A stretch of DNA of 64,000 nt from Fidelibacterota bacterium (lineage in GTDB: Bacteria; Fidelibacterota; UBA8477; JABMPR01). Numbering within the stretch: the first letter of the stretch is position 1; the number at the start of each line of letters is the position of its first letter. The notes below the pieces were generated by a model. It was not told where the DNA came from and did not search any database. It worked only from the letters and a program-made list of their open reading frames with translations. Positions 41,487 through 50,508 of this stretch are shown here, in pieces. Position numbers and translations under genes: made by a program. Where the stretch lies: assembly GCA_018650445.1 (NCBI GenBank), contig JABIFX010000023.1, forward strand, positions 1 to 64,000. The letters run 5' to 3'.

Positions 41487-44400
41487 ATGATTTTAAAGAA
41501 TAAAACCAACAAATATGCCATCCTCACCTTGATGGTACTCGCAGGGTTGGTTTCCTGTGAAAGGGAGTTAGGTGTATTGGCACCAGCCCCCTTCCCAACC
41601 GATGCAGAAGTATTTATCGATGGGTTTGGCCCCAGCATTGAACCCAAGTCATTCTCTGGGACAAAACTAGATGCGCTGCAAACCGATGATACAGACACAT
41701 ATGATGGTAGTTCATCAATCGTTATCACCATCCCCGGCCCTGGAGATCCCTCTGGCTCAACATGGTCTGGTGGCGCGCTGGTTGCCGGTGCTGCCCGCGA
41801 CTTGAGTGGTTACAATGCATTGACCTTTTATGCCAAGGCCAACAAGGCACTCACACTGAATACTGTCGGATTTGGTAACGACAATGAAGCACCAAATCCA
41901 TATGTGGCTGAGATCGCCAATTTGCCTATCACGACGTCGTGGATGCAGTACACCATCCCTATTCCATTAGCTGAGAAGCTGGTTCAGGAACAGGGTATGT
42001 TTTATTACTCAGAAGGTCAGGAAGACGGAGAAGGTGCTACGATCTGGCTGGATGAAATCCAGTTTGAATCGTTGGGAACCATTGCCCACCCCAGCTTCAG
42101 TTTTGCTTCTGACGAATTAAGTGTCTATCAAAATGCCATTATCTCCATCCCCTCAATTACCGTTTCATTTGATGTGGGTGGTTCAAATGTGGATGTAAGC
42201 GCATCCTCTGAATACCTTACCTTTAGTTCATCAGACACCAGTATTATCGGTGTAGATACTGATGGAACCTTGACAGCAAAGAACCTTGGCGATGCAACAG
42301 TATACGCATACCTCGGGGAAAACTCAGTTTCGGATTCTCTGGTTATTAGCGTTGGGGAAGCACCACCGGAACCTGCCACAGCTGCACCGACTCCAACCGT
42401 TGCTGCTGATAGCGTGGTTTCCATCTATAGCAATGTCTACACAAGTGTCACTACACCAGACTTCTATACTTATTGGGAATTCTCAACAGCAGCTATACAG
42501 GAAGTAAGTCTTGATGGCAATGACGCCATGCAATTCCTGAATCTGAATTTTGCTGGAATAGATTTCTCATCAAGTGATCTGGTTGACGCGTCAGCCATGA
42601 CCACCTTCCATATGGATGTCTGGACCCCAGATCCAAGTGCAAGCCCAGCTGCATTTAAGATCCTCCTCGTTGATTTTGGACCTGATGGCGACTATGGTGG
42701 TTCAGATAACTCATCACATGAGTTGTCCATTACTGCTTCCTCCACACCTGCCCTGGTCAGCGATGAATGGATGTCCCTGGATATCCCGATTTCCTCTTTC
42801 ACAGGTCTAACCTCTCAGCATAATATCGCCCAGTTGGTCATTTCAGGAGACCCAAACACGGTCTATCTGGACAATATCTACTTCTGGGATAACGGCGACG
42901 TTCCTCCCCCACCTGTAGGTGGCGGTCCTTCTAGTGCAGCTCCAACTCCAACAGCCCATGCTGATAGTGTGATATCCCTTTACAGTGATGCTTACACAGA
43001 TGTAGCTGTTGATACCTGGGCGACTGGTTGGGAATTTTCCACTACCGTTTTTGAAGAGGTACAGGTTGAGAATGACGATGTGATTCTTTACACTGAGCTC
43101 AACTTCAATGGTATTGAATTCACAACTACACCAGTAGATGCCTCAGAGATGACCCGTTTCCATATGGATATCTGGACACCAGACCCTACTGCTTCTCCTG
43201 CTGATTTCAAGATCAAGTTGGTAGATTTTGGAGCCAATGGCGTCTACGATGGTGGAGACGATTCTGAGCACGAACTCACTTTCACCTCAAGCAGCACGCC
43301 TGCTCTTGCCACTGAGTCGTGGGTGTCCCTTGATGTAGCCATAGATGATTTCTCAGGTTTAACCTCCAAATCAAATCTGGCCCAGATGATCATCTCCGGA
43401 AGTGATGGACTGGATTCCATTTATGTAGATAATGTATACTTCTACATTGGTGCAGGAGGTGGTGGCACAGCCACAACAAGTGGTCCTGCAGCCCCTGCTA
43501 CTACACCCACAGTTGCTTCGGAAGATGTGATTTCCCTCTTTAGCAATGCCTATACAGATGTCACTGTGGACAATTGGGCGACTGGTTGGCAATGGTCAAC
43601 CGCTGTCCTTGAAGAGGTCCAGGTAGCCGGTGATGATATCAAACTTTACACTGCTCTCAATTTCAATGGCATTGAGTTTACCAGCGAGCAGTTGGATGTC
43701 TCAGAAATGACACATTTCCATATGGATATCTGGACACCAGATCCTACAGCCTCACCTGCAACTTATAGTGTCAAGCTCATTGATTTTGGTGCCAATGGCT
43801 CCTATGACGGTGGTGATGATTCTGAACATGAATTGATGTTCACATCAAACAGCAACCCGGCTATTGAGACAGGGGCATGGGTAAATATTGATGTTTCCAT
43901 GACTGCTTTTTCAGGTTTGACTGGTCGTGAGCATCTTGCTCAGATGGTCATCTCAGCCAGTGAGGGTCTGGATTCAGTTTATGTGGACAATGTCTATTTT
44001 TACAAAGAATCTGGTGGTAGCGGAACAGCTACTGAACCTGAAGCTCCTGCAACAGCACCCACAGTGGCAGCAGCAGATGTGATCTCCCTCTTCAGCAACG
44101 CCTATACAGATGTTACTGTGGACAACTGGGCAACAGGCTGGCAATGGTCAACCGCTGTCCTGGAAGATGTTCAGGTAGCCGGTGATGATGTCAAACTGTA
44201 CACTCTGCTTAATTTCAATGGTATTGAGTTTACGACTCAGACGATTGATGCTTCTGCAATGACCCACTTCCATGTGGATATCTGGACACCGGATCCAACA
44301 GGTGCTCCAGCTACTTTTAACGTAAAACTCATCGATTTCGGTGCCAATGGCTCATATGATGGAGGTGACGATTCTGAGCACGAACTGATCTTCACATCAA

Positions 44401-44561
44401 GCAGTTCTCCGGCTATTGCGACTGGGGAATGGGTTAGCATTGAGGTTCAACTTACTGATTTTAGCGGATTAACAGCACGCTCCCACATAGCCCAGATGGT
44501 CATCTCAGCCAGCGATGGTCTCAATACCGTGTATATGGACAATGTGTACTTCCACAAATGA
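41487..44561 (+). CDS. Surface lipoprotein with four tandem beta-sandwich-like (candidate glycan-binding) repeats and a Big2-like domain
   Basis: MILKNKTNKYAILTLMVLAGLVSCE lipobox start (ORF track starts at 41421); four ~150-aa repeats [V/A]IS(L/I)(F/Y)S(N/D)(A/V)YT(D/S)V...(M/V)D(I/V)WTPDP...DNVYF. Confidence 0.75.
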   Translation: MILKNKTNKYAILTLMVLAGLVSCERELGVLAPAPFPTDAEVFIDGFGPSIEPKSFSGTKLDALQTDDTDTYDGSSSIVITIPGPGDPSGSTWSGGALVAGAARDLSGYNALTFYAKANKALTLNTVGFGNDNEAPNPYVAEIANLPITTSWMQYTIPIPLAEKLVQEQGMFYYSEGQEDGEGATIWLDEIQFESLGTIAHPSFSFASDELSVYQNAIISIPSITVSFDVGGSNVDVSASSEYLTFSSSDTSIIGVDTDGTLTAKNLGDATVYAYLGENSVSDSLVISVGEAPPEPATAAPTPTVAADSVVSIYSNVYTSVTTPDFYTYWEFSTAAIQEVSLDGNDAMQFLNLNFAGIDFSSSDLVDASAMTTFHMDVWTPDPSASPAAFKILLVDFGPDGDYGGSDNSSHELSITASSTPALVSDEWMSLDIPISSFTGLTSQHNIAQLVISGDPNTVYLDNIYFWDNGDVPPPPVGGGPSSAAPTPTAHADSVISLYSDAYTDVAVDTWATGWEFSTTVFEEVQVENDDVILYTELNFNGIEFTTTPVDASEMTRFHMDIWTPDPTASPADFKIKLVDFGANGVYDGGDDSEHELTFTSSSTPALATESWVSLDVAIDDFSGLTSKSNLAQMIISGSDGLDSIYVDNVYFYIGAGGGGTATTSGPAAPATTPTVASEDVISLFSNAYTDVTVDNWATGWQWSTAVLEEVQVAGDDIKLYTALNFNGIEFTSEQLDVSEMTHFHMDIWTPDPTASPATYSVKLIDFGANGSYDGGDDSEHELMFTSNSNPAIETGAWVNIDVSMTAFSGLTGREHLAQMVISASEGLDSVYVDNVYFYKESGGSGTATEPEAPATAPTVAAADVISLFSNAYTDVTVDNWATGWQWSTAVLEDVQVAGDDVKLYTLLNFNGIEFTTQTIDASAMTHFHVDIWTPDPTGAPATFNVKLIDFGANGSYDGGDDSEHELIFTSSSSPAIATGEWVSIEVQLTDFSGLTARSHIAQMVISASDGLNTVYMDNVYFHK
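42379..44559 (+). repeat. Four ~555-bp tandem coding repeats
   Basis: Units begin near 42379, 42936, 43492 and 44043; units 3 and 4 are nearly identical over long stretches. Confidence 0.85.
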
Positions 44562-45835
44562 TAGACCCAAAAGACATAAGCAGACTTAGTTCCAACGCTG
44601 GTTACAGCCAGTCTGACTCCCTCGGTCGGCGTATTGTCGACCGCTGGGAATCCAAACCTCTGGCCGATTCTGTACTCCACCTCATCTGGCACAAGCATCA
44701 GATCTCCCGAGCTGAAATTGCCCGGGAATTGGGGCTGTCTAGATCAACTGTCACTGAAGTTGTGAAAGAACTACTCAATTCTGGTTTTGTAAAAGAGGTT
44801 GGTAGTGGGATCTCTAGTGGAGGTCGCAAGCCCATCGTTCTGGAATTCCAAAATGAAGCAAGAATCATCCTGGGCATAGACATTGGTGCGACCCATGTTG
44901 CAGCCACGCTCATTGACCTTAGCGGGGAAGTTCTCGCCTTCGTGAAACAAGACCACTTTGTCCGTACAGATCCCAAAGGAACTCGAAATTTGGTGTTCGA
45001 GATCTGTGATGCGATTCTGAGTGAGATCAAAAATGGATCTAAACGACTGCTGTGCATAGGCGTAGCCCTCCCCAGTCCCGTTGATCCCAATCATCCCGAG
45101 TGGTTATCTGAAGTTGTTATCCCTGCCTGGCGCGGTCATAGTGAGATCGATTTACTCCACCGCCATTTTAACGTACCCGTCTATGTGGACAATGATGCCA
45201 ATCTCGGTGCGCTGGCTGAACATCGCTGGGGCGCTGGTCGAGGTGTCAAAGATCTAACCTATGTAAAACTGGGCTATGGTGTTGGTGCTGGATTCATTCT
45301 CAATGGTGAGGTCTACCGCGGTGGCACTGGAATCGCCGGAGAAATGGGACACATCCCCATTAAGTCTGATGGCGAACTCTGTGAATGCGGACTCAAGGGA
45401 TGCCTGGTAACACTGGTAGGTGGCAAAGCAATGGAAACACGCGTTGAGGAGTTGCTCTCCAAATATCCAGATAGCATGCTTGCAGACAAGCTAGCGACGC
45501 TGAAAAATATCGAAATTGCAGCCGGTAAGCAGGATGCTCTCGCGCTTCAACTTTTCAAGGAAACAGCTGAGTATGTGAGTATTGCCATTACAGGCTGGAT
45601 CAATATGATGAATCCACGCCGCGTAATCCTTGGTGGCGATCGGAAAGAACTCCAACAGCAGATATTAAACCCCATTCAGGTAAAGATTCGAGATTGCTCT
45701 ATCGTGGGATCTGTTGACAGCACAGAAGTGAGAACTGGAGAACTGGGCGAAAAGGCCGAAAGTATGGGTGCTGCCACCCTTGCATTGGAAGAAGTTTTCT
45801 CTGAACCCGGTTTCTATATGCGAAAATCATTATAA
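44558..45835 (+). CDS. ROK family transcriptional regulator with N-terminal HTH
   Basis: RAEIARELGLSRSTVTEVVKELL HTH; ILGIDIGATHVAATLIDLSGE; CECGLKGCL zinc motif; overlaps the upstream stop (ATGA). Confidence 0.92.
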   Translation: MIDPKDISRLSSNAGYSQSDSLGRRIVDRWESKPLADSVLHLIWHKHQISRAEIARELGLSRSTVTEVVKELLNSGFVKEVGSGISSGGRKPIVLEFQNEARIILGIDIGATHVAATLIDLSGEVLAFVKQDHFVRTDPKGTRNLVFEICDAILSEIKNGSKRLLCIGVALPSPVDPNHPEWLSEVVIPAWRGHSEIDLLHRHFNVPVYVDNDANLGALAEHRWGAGRGVKDLTYVKLGYGVGAGFILNGEVYRGGTGIAGEMGHIPIKSDGELCECGLKGCLVTLVGGKAMETRVEELLSKYPDSMLADKLATLKNIEIAAGKQDALALQLFKETAEYVSIAITGWINMMNPRRVILGGDRKELQQQILNPIQVKIRDCSIVGSVDSTEVRTGELGEKAESMGAATLALEEVFSEPGFYMRKSL

Positions 45836-45849
45836 GGAAGAATCATTTT

Positions 45850-46677
45850 ATGTCACTAAAATCTAAAATCATTCTACTTCCGCTCCTGACCCTGTCCCTT
45901 ATTCCTTCTGTTCAGTGCAACAATAATGCTGAACCGGAAGAAAAGAAATGGGAGATCATCTGGCAGGACGAATTTGAAGGACCCCTTGGCCAATCACCAG
46001 ACTCTGTCAACTGGATGTATGACACCTGGGGCAATGAATCTGGCTGGGGCAACAATCAGTTGGAATATGATACAGACCGACCTGAAAACGTTTCCCTGGA
46101 TGGTGCTGGTAATCTCGCCATCGTAGCTCGTAAGGAATCTTACGCTGGTAAAGGCTATACCTCCGCCAGAATTACAACTCAGGGTCTCAGAGAATCGACA
46201 TACGGGCGTTTCGAAGCCCGCATCAAGCTACCCTGGGGACAGGGATTGTGGCCAGCCTTCTGGCTTCTGGGAAGTGATTTCAACACTGCTGGATGGCCCC
46301 ATTGTGGGGAGATCGATATCATGGAATATCGTGGGCAGGAACCCAGTATCATTCACGGAACGCTTCATGGACCGGGATACTCTGGTGGCCAGGGCGTGGG
46401 AACTTCCTACCTATTATCAAACGCACGCTTTGATACTGATTTCCATACTTTCGCAGTCGAGTGGGATCTGGAAGGTATCAGTTGGTTCGTTGATGATGTC
46501 CTCTACCAAACCCTTGACAGTAATGATGTTAATGGAGACTGGGTCTACGATCATCCCTTCTTCATCATTCTGAATCTCGCTGTAGGCGGTGGCTATGTCG
46601 GTTCCCCTGATGCTGACACAGTTTTCCCCCAAACTATGCTCATAGACTATGTCAGAGTCTACCAGGAAGTTGAATAA
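45850..46677 (+). CDS. GH16 laminarinase-like lipoprotein
   Basis: YTSARITTQGLRESTYGRFEARIKLPWGQGLWPAFWLLG; GEIDIMEYRG. Confidence 0.92.
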   Translation: MSLKSKIILLPLLTLSLIPSVQCNNNAEPEEKKWEIIWQDEFEGPLGQSPDSVNWMYDTWGNESGWGNNQLEYDTDRPENVSLDGAGNLAIVARKESYAGKGYTSARITTQGLRESTYGRFEARIKLPWGQGLWPAFWLLGSDFNTAGWPHCGEIDIMEYRGQEPSIIHGTLHGPGYSGGQGVGTSYLLSNARFDTDFHTFAVEWDLEGISWFVDDVLYQTLDSNDVNGDWVYDHPFFIILNLAVGGGYVGSPDADTVFPQTMLIDYVRVYQEVE

Positions 46678-46737
46678 TTTTTATTTGAAATCATTTATAG
46701 ATGTTTTTGATCAATTAGTGAAAAAGGAGCCACATCA

Positions 46738-48705
46738 ATGAGTGGAAAGAAGCATTTTCAAACTGCTGCTGAAGATCGAATTTCTTTGCAACAAAAAATG
46801 GCATACTCTGTAGGTATGCTGGTCAATAACCTCCAGGCGGCAGCCATGCCAGCCATGGTGGTTATTCTGAACCTTGGACTTGGAATGGATGTCCTCTGGG
46901 TTGGATTGATTGGTGCTATCCCCCGTATATTTGATGCCATCTCTGATCCCCTGGTTGGATACATTTCAGATAATTCCAGAACCAGATGGGGTCGACGACG
47001 ACCATTCATATTCGCTGGGGCAATCACTGCTGGACTCATCTTTGCCATCATGTGGCAGCTCCCTTCCGGCTATATTGATTTCCTTAAAAAAGCACCTGTC
47101 CAGGAACATCAGAGCATATCAATTGAGCAGTCCCCTGTGGTTTTGAATAATGCAGGTGGAGTTGATTTAACCTACGACGCTGGTATTCAATCTGAAGCAC
47201 AGTTTGTGTTCTATGGTCCAAAAATGCTGGCCATCGATGCTGATGCAGGCATCTCAACTGACCTGGATGGATTTCCTCAAATAGAACTAAACGTGATTCG
47301 TCCTGAAGGATCTGAGCTGAGTCTAATAATTTATGAGTCTGCGACTTCAGCATCTGAAAATTCTGCTGACGGTGAAACCTATGCAATCAATCTCAGCGAT
47401 GCACAACTAAAGGACGAAGGGGGCAACCTCTATAAATTTGACCTTGCTGACTTACAGATCATTGAATCAGAGATTGCTGTCACTGGGAATGGTACTCTAG
47501 ACCTCCAGGCTATTGATAAAATCGCAGTTGAATTCGCAGGTTTAACCGGCGCTGGCACTGCCACGATCCAGTCCATTAAATTCAAGAAGAGCGACAGCTT
47601 CTATGTCTATTGGTTCTGGCTCTTTCTCGGCATGTCCATCCTATTCTTCCTGGCCTATACCGTTTATGCTACCCCATTTGTAGCCTTTGGATACGAAATG
47701 ACAGCCGATTACCACGAACGCACACGACTGCATGCATTTGCCAATACAGTTGGACAGCTCGCCTGGTTGGGCGTGCCCTGGTTCTATGCCATCATGTCCA
47801 GTACCTTATTTAGAGATACCGTTCATGGTGCCCGCTCTCTGGCCCTGATTGTCGGTGGTGTTGTTGCACTTTTTGGTATTATCCCAGCCATTTTCCTCAA
47901 GGAAAGACCGACATTGACTCCGGTAGTCAATGCAGGCAAAGGTATGATGGCCAACATGAAAGAGTTTTTCGCTGGTATCAAAACAACTCTGAAATGCTCA
48001 CCTTTCGTTAAGATCTGTGGAACCACCTTCCTGGTATTCAACGGATTTCAACTGGGTATGTCCTTCTCCATTTATGTTATGATCTATTACCTCTTTGGAG
48101 GAAATGATGGGGATGCTGGTAAACTCATGGGCTGGTACGGTATGCTTACCTCCATATTTACACTGGCAGTCATTCCACTGACGGGACTCATTGCTACCCG
48201 AATTGGAAAACGCCAAACTTTTATGATCACCATATCCCTGTCCTTATTGGGATACGCACTCAAATGGGTCGGCTACAATCCCGACTATCCATACATGCTC
48301 CTCATAGCAACACCTTTTGTCGCCTTTGGTACTGGCTCCCTTTTCACACTCATGGGATCAATGATCTCCGATGTGTGTGATTATGATGAGTTAGAGACTC
48401 ACCAGCGCAGAGAAGGTGTCTTTGGCGCCATCTATTGGTGGATGGTGAAAGTTGGTATGGCACTGGCCGGTATCCTCACTGGAGTCCTGCTGAAAGTTGC
48501 TGGATTTGATGTGGCACTGGGAGCTGCCCAGTCTGTAAGTACCCTTTTCTGGATCCGCATCTTCGATGTGGGTGTACCCCTGGTTACCTCAGCAATTGCC
48601 CTCTTCATTATGATGAGTTATGAAATCACTGAAACCAAAGCCCACGAGATCAGATTTGAACTTGAAAAGAGACGTGGAAAAGTTGGTGAGACAGAAGGAG
48701 TTTAA
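46738..48705 (+). CDS. GPH/MFS sugar transporter with ~170-aa periplasmic domain inserted between TM3 and TM4
   Basis: ISDPLVGYISDNSRTRWGRRRPFIFAGA GPH signature; TM resumes at FYVYWFWLFLGMSILFFLAYTVYATPFVAFGYEMTADYHERTRL after the insert. Confidence 0.9.
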   Translation: MSGKKHFQTAAEDRISLQQKMAYSVGMLVNNLQAAAMPAMVVILNLGLGMDVLWVGLIGAIPRIFDAISDPLVGYISDNSRTRWGRRRPFIFAGAITAGLIFAIMWQLPSGYIDFLKKAPVQEHQSISIEQSPVVLNNAGGVDLTYDAGIQSEAQFVFYGPKMLAIDADAGISTDLDGFPQIELNVIRPEGSELSLIIYESATSASENSADGETYAINLSDAQLKDEGGNLYKFDLADLQIIESEIAVTGNGTLDLQAIDKIAVEFAGLTGAGTATIQSIKFKKSDSFYVYWFWLFLGMSILFFLAYTVYATPFVAFGYEMTADYHERTRLHAFANTVGQLAWLGVPWFYAIMSSTLFRDTVHGARSLALIVGGVVALFGIIPAIFLKERPTLTPVVNAGKGMMANMKEFFAGIKTTLKCSPFVKICGTTFLVFNGFQLGMSFSIYVMIYYLFGGNDGDAGKLMGWYGMLTSIFTLAVIPLTGLIATRIGKRQTFMITISLSLLGYALKWVGYNPDYPYMLLIATPFVAFGTGSLFTLMGSMISDVCDYDELETHQRREGVFGAIYWWMVKVGMALAGILTGVLLKVAGFDVALGAAQSVSTLFWIRIFDVGVPLVTSAIALFIMMSYEITETKAHEIRFELEKRRGKVGETEGV

Positions 48706-48706
48706 T

Positions 48707-50398
48707 ATGCAGAAAACAACACGACATATCATCTTCACGCTTGTTCTTGTCAGTTTGGTTCTCATGGGTTGCGCAATGCTGCCAACCTCTGAGCCACAAG
48801 CACCAGCTCTAAGTACATCTGAAATTATCCTCACCTCTGCAAATGGTGACCGCCAGGCATTGCAGGAAAATGTGGAATTTACCAATGGTCAGGCCACGGG
48901 CGTGGTTGTTCAGGTATTTCCAGACCAGATAAAACAAACCATTGACGGGATCGGAACCTCCTTCACTGAATCATCCGCCTATGTCCTTGCCCACCTTGAC
49001 CCAGCTGACCGCATGAAGGTTATGCAGAATATCTATGGCCAGGATGGTGCTAATTTTTCACTCACACGCACCCATGTCGGTGCCTGCGATTTTTCAGTAG
49101 AAGGAAAGTATTCCTATGCTGAGCAGGCTGGTGATACGGCTCTGACCTCTTTCACCATTAAAGAGGATACCGAGGGTTTTGCCCTTGCTGACCACCCTGG
49201 AGTAAAGGACACTACCTATGACCTCCTCCCCATGATCCAGGAGGCCCTCAAGATCAAACAATCACAGGAAGATTCAGAACTAAGGATCATTGCCTCTGCC
49301 TGGACAGCTCCTGCCTGGATGAAGGACATTGAGGACTACTATCAGCCTATGACTGCTGAGAATGGCTGGCAAGGTTCAGGGGGATCACTTAAGCCTGAGT
49401 ATGTAAGCACCTATGCTGACTATCTCATCAAGTATTTTCAGGCTTATGAGGATGCCGGTGTTGACATCTGGGGGCTTACTCCAGTCAATGAACCCCACGG
49501 CAACAATGGTCAGTGGGAAAGCATGAACTTTTCTCCCGAGAGTCAGAGTGAATTTGTTCAACATCATTTAGGTCCTGGTCTGCGAGATGCCGGATTGGGT
49601 GATGCCAAATTGTTGATCTTTGATCAGAATCGTGATGGTATGGAGGAATGGTCAAATGTCCTCTTTCCTGCCGATAAGGAAAATAAATTTATCTATGGCA
49701 TGGCTGTACACTGGTATGAAAGTACCATTGGAGTGTACGAAGACATTTTCGATATGGTCCATGCAAAATTCCCTGACTACACCATCATTCATACTGAAGG
49801 CTGTATTGATGACCTGGGCAAGCCTGCACCAGCTGACTGTTGGGATCCAGCAGGTCGCACCGAGACCAACTGGTTCAATAATGACGAATTCTGGTGGACC
49901 CCCAGCGCTTCGGATTGGGCTTATGCAGTCCCCTGGGTTGGTGATGGCGTTAAAGATCATCCACTCTACACACCTGTCCACAGATATGCTCGCAATATCA
50001 TTGTGAGTCTCGATCATTGGGCCACAGGCTGGGTGGATTGGAATATCGTCCTGGACCAACAAGGTGGACCCAACCATGTCGGCAATTTTTGTGGTGCTCC
50101 TATCATGATAGATACTGAATCACAGGATGTTTACTACACCCCCATTTTCGATGTCCTCTCTCAATTTAGTCGTTCTATCAGGCCTGGAGACCGGGCAGTG
50201 CAAACTGCGAAGCGTATTGCCTCATTGAATGACGATGATATCCACTTTTGCGCAACCATCAATGAGATGGGTATGCTGAGTGTCCAGGTATTGAATACTT
50301 CAGCAAGTCCAATTGATTACAAACTGGAAATTGGCGATCAATTCGCTGAGATCCATATTCCTGAAAATTCCGTCCAAACAGTACGTGTAGAGCTCTAG
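48707..50398 (+). CDS. GH30 family glucanase, lipoprotein
   Basis: MQKTTRHIIFTLVLVSLVLMGCA start after the preceding stop; TIDGIGTSFTESSAYVLAHL; WGLTPVNEPHG; IIHTEGCID. Confidence 0.92.
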   Translation: MQKTTRHIIFTLVLVSLVLMGCAMLPTSEPQAPALSTSEIILTSANGDRQALQENVEFTNGQATGVVVQVFPDQIKQTIDGIGTSFTESSAYVLAHLDPADRMKVMQNIYGQDGANFSLTRTHVGACDFSVEGKYSYAEQAGDTALTSFTIKEDTEGFALADHPGVKDTTYDLLPMIQEALKIKQSQEDSELRIIASAWTAPAWMKDIEDYYQPMTAENGWQGSGGSLKPEYVSTYADYLIKYFQAYEDAGVDIWGLTPVNEPHGNNGQWESMNFSPESQSEFVQHHLGPGLRDAGLGDAKLLIFDQNRDGMEEWSNVLFPADKENKFIYGMAVHWYESTIGVYEDIFDMVHAKFPDYTIIHTEGCIDDLGKPAPADCWDPAGRTETNWFNNDEFWWTPSASDWAYAVPWVGDGVKDHPLYTPVHRYARNIIVSLDHWATGWVDWNIVLDQQGGPNHVGNFCGAPIMIDTESQDVYYTPIFDVLSQFSRSIRPGDRAVQTAKRIASLNDDDIHFCATINEMGMLSVQVLNTSASPIDYKLEIGDQFAEIHIPENSVQTVRVEL

Positions 50399-50508
50399 AA
50401 GGACTATAACAACTATATGTATTTCATGAACAACAATAGATCAGAAGTAGCCAGGGGCTCATTGGGGAAACGAGTTCTGCAACAAAATAATAATTCCATG
50501 AAAGGGTT

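Noticed and set aside
42379-44559. CRISPR-like periodicity
   Set aside because: The period is ~555 bp and lies in one coding frame; it is a protein domain repeat, not repeats and spacers.
47084-47386. 100-aa antisense ORF opposite the transporter insert
   Set aside because: His/Gln-rich composition is typical of antisense readings of coding DNA; no RBS or family match.
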